Shown here: one piece after another, positions 22,148 to 24,296 of the stretch | Position numbering within the stretch: the first letter of the stretch is position 1 | Layout: every line of letters begins with the position of its first letter | From: DATAFF01 sp036257595 | GTDB lineage: Bacteria; Pseudomonadota; Alphaproteobacteria; Rhizobiales; Aestuariivirgaceae | Assembly: GCA_036257595.1 (NCBI GenBank) | Contig: DATAFF010000035.1 | Coordinates: 1 to 24,296, forward strand | Length of the DNA stretch: 24,296 nucleotides | Direction: 5' to 3' | Notes under the pieces: generated by a model | Told to the model about the DNA's origin: nothing | Database searches by the model: none | The model's input: the letters and a program-made list of their open reading frames with translations, nothing else | Program-made: the position numbers and the translations under genes

Positions 22148-23809
22148 CTAATTCCCGGCCGCCTTCATTCCGCCCTTCTCGGCGCGCCGGGTCAAAACGC
22201 CGGTGAGCCAATCGGGGTCCATCTCGGGCACCGATGACAGGAGAAGATCGGTGTAGGCCGGGTGCGGCGGCGACAGCACCTCGGCCTTCGGTCCCTGCTC
22301 GACGACCTTGCCGCGATGCATTACCACGACCTCGTCGGCGATGGCGCGCACCGTCGCTATGTCATGGGTGATGAACAGATAGGTGACCCCCATCTCCTGC
22401 TGCAGCCGCATGAGCAGCTTCAGGATCTCCTCCTGGACGATCTGGTCGAGCGCCGAGGTGACCTCGTCGCAGATGATGATCTCAGGGTCGGCGGCAAGCG
22501 CCCGGGCGATGCAGATCCGCTGCTTCTGGCCGCCGGAAAGCTCGCTCGGCAGCCGGTCGATCAGATGATCGTCGAGCTCGATCAGGCGAAGCAGCTCGCC
22601 GACCTTGCGGTCGCATTCGCGGCCGTTCAGACCACGATAGAATTGGAGGGGACGACCGATCACGTCGCGGACCGTCTGGCGCGGATTGAGGGCCGTGTCG
22701 GGCATTTGATAGATGAGCTGAATGCGGCGCAGGGTCTCCTTGTTGCGCTGCTTCAGCGCCGGCGGCAGCGGCGTGCCGTCGAACACGATCTGCCCGCTGA
22801 TCGGCGGGAGCAGGCCGACAATGGCGCGGGCGAGTGTCGACTTGCCCGATCCCGATTCGCCGACCACCGCGACGGTGCGGCCGCGCGGCACGCGGACATT
22901 GACATTCTCGAGGACCTTGATGGTGCTGCCATAGCTCGCGGTGACATTGTCGACGACCAGCACCGGCTCGGCGCTTGGACGGTCGGGACGGCCGAGCTTG
23001 CGCACTGCCCACAGCGAGCGGGTATAGTCCTCCTGGGGCGTCTTGAGCATGATGCGGGTAGGCGCTTCCTCGACCAGCCGGCCGTAACGCAAGACCATGA
23101 TGCGGTCGGCCATCTGCGCTACCACCGCCAGATCATGGGTGATGTAGATCGCAGCGGTCTGGAACTGGTCGACGATGTTGCGGATGGCGGCGAGGACCTC
23201 GACCTGGGTGGTCACGTCGAGCGCGGTGGTCGGCTCGTCGAAGATGATGAGGTCGGGGTGGCAGGACATGGCCATGGCGGTCATGGCGCGCTGCAGCTGG
23301 CCGCCCGACACCTGATGCGGATAGCGGCGGCCGATCGCTTCCGGATTGGGCAGCTGGAGACGACGGTAGAGATCGACGGCGCCCTGCTCGGCCTTGTCGC
23401 GCCGATCGAGATTGTGGGCGAGCTGGGTCTCGATGGTCTGCTCGATGATGCGGTGGGCCGGGTTGAAGGAGGCGGCGGCACTCTGGGCGACATAGGCGAT
23501 GCGCGATCCCCTGAGCGCGCGGCGCCGGTTCTCGCTTGCCGCGAGGAGGTCGATGCCGTCGAAACTCACCGAACCGCCGCTGATGCGGCAGCCCGGCTTG
23601 GCGTAGCCCATGGCGGCGAGACCGATGGTCGACTTGCCGGCACCCGATTCGCCGATCAGGCCGAGCACCTCGCCACGCTTCAACGTGATGTCGATGCCGC
23701 GCACGATCTCGTGCCATTTGTCGTCGCTGAAGCCTTCGATGCGGAGATTCCTGATCTCGAGCAGCGGGGCGCCTTTTTCGCGCGGCGCAGAAGCGGCTTT
23801 AATGCTCAT
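22148..23809 (-). CDS. Peptide-type ABC transporter, two ATPase domains in one chain
   Basis: The 553-residue protein fuses two OppD/OppF-type nucleotide-binding domains (DppD-DppF or YejF style). Domain 1 has Walker A GESGAGKST (53-61), signature VSGGQLQRAM (167-176) and Walker B DLIIFDEPTTALD (186-198). Domain 2 has Walker A GESGSGKST (317-325), signature LSGGQKQRI (424-432) and Walker B EIIICDEVTSALD (443-455). The first domain has a normal H-loop ITHDLAVV and the second ITHDIATV, so both sites look competent. It powers import of peptides, opines, glutathione or similar solutes with the adjacent permeases. The start overlaps the permease end by 11 bases, and the FMN reductase follows by 15 bp. 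Confidence 0.94.
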   Translation of the reverse strand: MSIKAASAPREKGAPLLEIRNLRIEGFSDDKWHEIVRGIDITLKRGEVLGLIGESGAGKSTIGLAAMGYAKPGCRISGGSVSFDGIDLLAASENRRRALRGSRIAYVAQSAAASFNPAHRIIEQTIETQLAHNLDRRDKAEQGAVDLYRRLQLPNPEAIGRRYPHQVSGGQLQRAMTAMAMSCHPDLIIFDEPTTALDVTTQVEVLAAIRNIVDQFQTAAIYITHDLAVVAQMADRIMVLRYGRLVEEAPTRIMLKTPQEDYTRSLWAVRKLGRPDRPSAEPVLVVDNVTASYGSTIKVLENVNVRVPRGRTVAVVGESGSGKSTLARAIVGLLPPISGQIVFDGTPLPPALKQRNKETLRRIQLIYQMPDTALNPRQTVRDVIGRPLQFYRGLNGRECDRKVGELLRLIELDDHLIDRLPSELSGGQKQRICIARALAADPEIIICDEVTSALDQIVQEEILKLLMRLQQEMGVTYLFITHDIATVRAIADEVVVMHRGKVVEQGPKAEVLSPPHPAYTDLLLSSVPEMDPDWLTGVLTRRAEKGGMKAAGN

Positions 23810-24296
23810 CCTTCAGACCACTCGTTCGATGCAGGAACCAGTCGACGACGAAATTGACGGCGACCGTCAGAAGCGCGATGGCGGCGGCCGGCAGCAGCGG
23901 CGTGATGTCGCCATAGGTGATCAAGGTGGCGTTCTCACGCACCATGGAGCCCCAGTCGGCGGTGGGCGGCTGAATGCCGACGCCGAGGAACGACAGCGCC
24001 GCGATGATGAGGAAGACGAAGCAGAAACGCAGGCCGAACTCGGCGATCAGGGGCGGCATCACATTGGGCAGGATCTCGCGACGCATGACCCAGCCGAGCC
24101 GCTCGCCGCGCAGCCGCGCCGCCTCGACGAAATCCATCACCACCACATTCATCGCCACGGCGCGGGACAGGCGGAACACCCGGGTCGAGTCGAGGATGGC
24201 GATGATGACGATGAGGTTGAAGACCGACGAGCCGAAGGTCGACAGCAGCATCAGCGCGAAGATGAGGAGCGGGATCGACATCAGCACGTCGACGGC
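23799..24296 (-). CDS. Peptide-type ABC transporter permease (DppC/OppC), partial
   Basis: This is the C-terminal part of a binding-protein-dependent permease. The frame remains open to the window edge (AVDVLMSIPLLIF at the very right), so the true start is outside. The conserved coupling (EAA) motif is visible as MDFVEAARLRGERLGWVMRREILPNVMPPLI, followed by membrane helices FCFVFLIIAALSFLGVGIQPP and AAIALLTVAVNFVVDWFL. The segment PTADWGSMVRENATLI is typical of DppC and OppC. The end overlaps the ATPase start by 11 bases. The second permease and solute-binding protein genes should lie further right. Confidence 0.93.
   Translation of the reverse strand, partial: AVDVLMSIPLLIFALMLLSTFGSSVFNLIVIIAILDSTRVFRLSRAVAMNVVVMDFVEAARLRGERLGWVMRREILPNVMPPLIAEFGLRFCFVFLIIAALSFLGVGIQPPTADWGSMVRENATLITYGDITPLLPAAAIALLTVAVNFVVDWFLHRTSGLKDEH

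Overview
The window is a high-GC bacterial chromosome segment, most likely from an alphaproteobacterium of the Hyphomicrobiales (Rhizobiales). The order rpmH-rnpA-yidC-yihA-argB-HAD phosphatase-dapD-dapE, with def-fmt-truA facing it, is the arrangement I know from that group. The BA14K-type protein and the heptamer-rich intergenic repeats fit the same assignment. This placement comes from recalled gene order and protein style, not from a database search.

Layout, left to right. (1) 1-431 is non-coding or decayed, with a remnant of a ParA-type ATPase at the left edge; it abuts the 3' end of a tRNA-Arg(ACG) gene, a classic boundary for integrated elements. (2) 592-5056 holds a self-processing P1/S58 peptidase (-), a gamma-glutamyltranspeptidase lipoprotein (+) and an orphan HAMP-type histidine kinase (-). 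(3) 5128-12663 is a long plus-strand run: ribosomal protein L34, RNase P protein, YidC insertase, the ribosome-assembly GTPase YihA, acetylglutamate kinase, a HAD nucleotidase, DapD, DapE and a small multi-pass membrane protein. Several junctions overlap or nearly touch. (4) 12666-14914 is a minus-strand operon for peptide deformylase, Met-tRNA formyltransferase and tRNA pseudouridine synthase A, with a clear promoter just upstream of def. (5) 14931-19791 is a mosaic of single genes: MscL, two unrecognised exported proteins, proline iminopeptidase, an orphan amino-acid-binding protein and a BA14K/glycine-zipper protein. It includes a gene-free stretch of about 300 bp with strong dyad symmetry and a rho-independent terminator. 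(6) 19964-24296 has an MttB-like (COG5598) methyltransferase homologue (+), facing an FMN reductase, a double-ATPase peptide-type ABC protein and the partial permease of the same transporter (-).

Functionally, the centre is housekeeping: translation initiation and termination chemistry (fmt/def), tRNA processing and modification (rnpA/truA), membrane protein insertion, and the arginine and lysine/peptidoglycan precursor pathways (argB, dapD, dapE). The flanks are accessory peptide and amino-acid handling (P1 peptidase, GGT, Pip, binding protein, peptide ABC transporter) plus a possible methylamine or betaine demethylation locus.

The most interesting non-gene signal is a family of four intergenic elements (1644-1775, 9982-10045, 18408-18469, 21521-21585). 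They are built from degenerate 7-bp units, all in the same orientation, sharing a core of the type GGCCTATTGCCTAATGCC, and three of them abut or overlap stop codons. No CRISPR array, complete insertion sequence or prophage gene is visible, and I found no clear evidence of a complete undescribed multi-gene system.
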